6,514 nt of DNA from Nitrospirota bacterium (GTDB lineage Bacteria > Nitrospirota > Nitrospiria > Nitrospirales > NS-4). The notes beneath the pieces were generated by a model. The model was not told where the DNA came from, searched no databases, and saw nothing but the letters and a program-made list of their open reading frames with translations. This document shows positions 5,159 through 6,514 of this stretch, piece after piece. The DNA is taken from the NCBI GenBank assembly GCA_005877855.1, contig VBOF01000169.1, positions 1-6,514 on the forward strand. Reading direction: 5' to 3'. The position numbers and the translations under genes are program-made. Every line of letters begins with the position of its first letter. The first letter of the stretch is position 1.

Positions 5159-5344
5159 ATGCCGAATCCCAAACACAAGCATTCGAAGGCGCGGCGCGAC
5201 AGGCGGCGGACGGCGAAGGTCAAGATCCGTCCCCGCAGCCTCTCCGTCTGCCCGCAGTGCCACCAACCGAAACTCCCGCACTACACCTGTCTGAACTGCG
5301 GGACCTACAAAGGTCAGGAAGTCATCGCCGTCGAAGAAGCCTGA
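5159..5344 (+). CDS. rpmF: 50S ribosomal protein L32, zinc-binding form
   Basis: L32 is a small large-subunit protein near the exit-tunnel side. The 61-residue product begins MPNPKHKHSKARRDRRRT, a very typical basic N-terminus. It then has two cysteine pairs, CPQC (31-34) and CLNC (44-47), forming the zinc ribbon of the C+ form, and ends in the usual short strand (YKGQEVI). The start has a clear ribosome binding site. It sits between yceD and plsX, a conserved bacterial arrangement; the plsX ATG is 19 bases after its TGA stop. Confidence 0.97.
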   Translation: MPNPKHKHSKARRDRRRTAKVKIRPRSLSVCPQCHQPKLPHYTCLNCGTYKGQEVIAVEEA

Positions 5345-5363
5345 CGCGAGGCCCGTGCTCGGT

Positions 5364-6398
5364 ATGAAGATCGCGCTGGATGCGATGGGTGGTGATCACG
5401 CCCCGGCCCCGGAGGTCGAGGGCGCCGCGCTGGCGGTGCGTGAGTACGGCGTCGAGATCGTCCTGGTGGGCGATGAAACGCTGATCACGGCGGAACTCCG
5501 CCGGCAGGGCGTCGAGGCTCTGCCGGGCTTGACGGTGCACCACGCCTCCCAGCGAGTCGAGATGCACGAGCAGCCCTCGCAGGTCGTCCGCCGCAAGCGG
5601 GACTCCTCCATCTGGGTCGGCACGGAGCTCGTCAAGAAAGACGAGGCGGTCGCCATCATCAGCGCCGGGAACACGGGCGCTACCGTGGTCACCGCGTTTT
5701 TCCTGCTGGGTGTCCTGAAGGGCGTCGAGCGGCCGGCCATCGCGACGCTCCTCCCCACGTTGACGGGCCACACGATCCTCCTGGACGTGGGGGCGACGGT
5801 GGACTGCACGCCGTCCCAACTGACCCAGTTCGCGCTCATGGGGCACGAGTACGCTCAACACGTCTTTAACCGAGCGCATCCCACCGTCGGTCTCCTCAGC
5901 ATCGGGGAGGAGGACACGAAAGGGAACGAGGTGACCAAGGAGACCTTCAAGCAACTGAAGGAGAGCCCGCTGAACTTCGTCGGGAACGTCGAAGGGCGTG
6001 ACATCTTCACCGGGGCAGCAGACGTCGTGGTGTGCGACGGCTTCATCGGGAACGTGGCCCTCAAGATCACCGAAGGCGTGGCCGAGGCCATGAAAAAAAT
6101 GCTCTTCAAGGAGATCGCGGCCGGTGCCCTGCTGAGCCGGATCGGCTACGCGCTGCTCAAGCGCGCGTTTGGCCGGTTCAAGCGGCGGATGGATTATGCC
6201 GAGTTCGGCGGCGCGCTCCTCCTGGGTGTCAACGGCATCTGCGTCATCTGTCACGGCCGGTCTTCGGGCAAGGCCATCAAAAACGCGATCCGCGTGGCCA
6301 AGGAGTTCTTCGAGGGGCACGTGAACGAGCACATCCAGCGCGACATCGAGGAGAGCGTGGCCCTCTTCGATGGCAAGAGCAAGGACCCCGCTCGATGA
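5364..6398 (+). CDS. plsX: Phosphate acyltransferase PlsX
   Basis: PlsX converts acyl-ACP and phosphate to acyl-phosphate, the donor used by PlsY to acylate glycerol 3-phosphate. It is a peripheral membrane enzyme at the start of phospholipid synthesis. ATG 5364 gives the canonical MKIALDAMGGDHAP and 344 residues, within the family range. A GTG at 5355 would add three residues with no support. Motifs seen are SAGNTGA (100-106), LLDVGATVDC, VGLLSIGEE (175-183), GNEVTKE and DVVVCDGFIGN (220-230). All expected regions are present. The only upstream purine run is GAGG (5348-5351), 12 bases from the ATG, so coupling to rpmF translation is likely. The stop overlaps the fabH start as ATGA. Confidence 0.97.
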   Translation: MKIALDAMGGDHAPAPEVEGAALAVREYGVEIVLVGDETLITAELRRQGVEALPGLTVHHASQRVEMHEQPSQVVRRKRDSSIWVGTELVKKDEAVAIISAGNTGATVVTAFFLLGVLKGVERPAIATLLPTLTGHTILLDVGATVDCTPSQLTQFALMGHEYAQHVFNRAHPTVGLLSIGEEDTKGNEVTKETFKQLKESPLNFVGNVEGRDIFTGAADVVVCDGFIGNVALKITEGVAEAMKKMLFKEIAAGALLSRIGYALLKRAFGRFKRRMDYAEFGGALLLGVNGICVICHGRSSGKAIKNAIRVAKEFFEGHVNEHIQRDIEESVALFDGKSKDPAR

Positions 6399-6514
6399 GG
6401 GCCCGCATCGTGGCCACCGGGTCGGCCGTCCCTCGGCACATCCTGCGCAACAGCGATCTTGAACGCATGGTCGCCACCGCCGATGAGTGGATCGTCGGAC
6501 GGACCGGGATTCGC
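6395..6514 (+). CDS. fabH: Beta-ketoacyl-ACP synthase III (FabH), 3'-truncated
   Basis: FabH condenses acetyl-CoA with malonyl-ACP to start each fatty acid. Only the first 40 codons are in the window. ATG 6395 overlaps the plsX stop in an ATGA arrangement, which implies translational coupling. The visible part contains GSAVPRHILRNSDLE and the family signature DEWIVGRTGIR (30-40). The catalytic Cys, His and Asn lie beyond the window end. The plsX-fabH order is widely conserved, and fabD, fabG and acpP would be expected next. Confidence 0.93.
   Translation, partial: MRARIVATGSAVPRHILRNSDLERMVATADEWIVGRTGIR

Noticed and set aside
3853..5223. 456-codon open frame on the minus strand across ssb, rpsR and yceD
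   Set aside because: It lies opposite four well-conserved plus-strand genes. Long antisense frames are expected in G+C-rich coding DNA, and its translation shows no family pattern.
5322..6332. 336-codon minus-strand frame opposite plsX
   Set aside because: It mirrors the conserved plsX frame, has the His/Arg/Asp-rich composition of a shadow frame, and has no ribosome binding site or known motif.

Overview
This is a G+C-rich, entirely plus-strand stretch of bacterial housekeeping genes. It reads prs (5' end cut off) - rplY/ctc - pth - [inverted-repeat spacer] - ychF - [leader] - rpsF - ssb - rpsR - yceD (DUF177) - rpmF - plsX - fabH (3' end cut off). Protein sequences and gene order suggest a member of the Nitrospirota (Nitrospira-like) or a neighbouring deep-branching Gram-negative lineage. 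Supporting points are the CTC-type two-domain L25, the prs-rplY-pth-ychF block joined to rpsF-ssb-rpsR, and the zinc-binding (C+) forms of S18 and L32. This placement is an inference from memory, not a search result.

Layout. Bases 1-2297 hold PRPP synthetase, ribosomal protein L25 with a long repetitive Lys/Ala/Glu tail, and peptidyl-tRNA hydrolase, separated by short gaps. Bases 2298-2464 are non-coding and hold a long imperfect palindrome. Its ends are three tandem 7-base units on each side, in opposite orientation. Bases 2465-3439 encode the YchF ATPase, which has an apparent internal deletion. Bases 3440-3593 are a leader with several hairpins and a strong Shine-Dalgarno site. From 3594 a tightly packed run begins: rpsF and ssb overlap by 17 bases, rpsR and yceD follow closely, and rpmF, plsX and fabH lead into type II fatty acid and phospholipid synthesis. 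plsX and fabH overlap by ATGA.

How the genes work together. Most products serve translation: ribosomal proteins L25, S6, S18 and L32, recycling of peptidyl-tRNA, a ribosome-associated ATPase, and a YceD-family protein linked to 23S rRNA or large-subunit accumulation. PRPP supplies nucleotides. PlsX and FabH start membrane lipid synthesis, and the common rpmF-plsX-fabH linkage ties ribosome output to membrane growth. SSB sits in its usual place between the S6 and S18 genes.

I found no new defence, mobile or biosynthetic system. The points worth checking are small departures from family norms: a shortened YchF with Ser in place of the redox Cys, an SSB without its C-terminal Pro-Phe tip, the AGxK-repeat tail of L25, the absence of rplI after rpsR, and the palindromic spacer.
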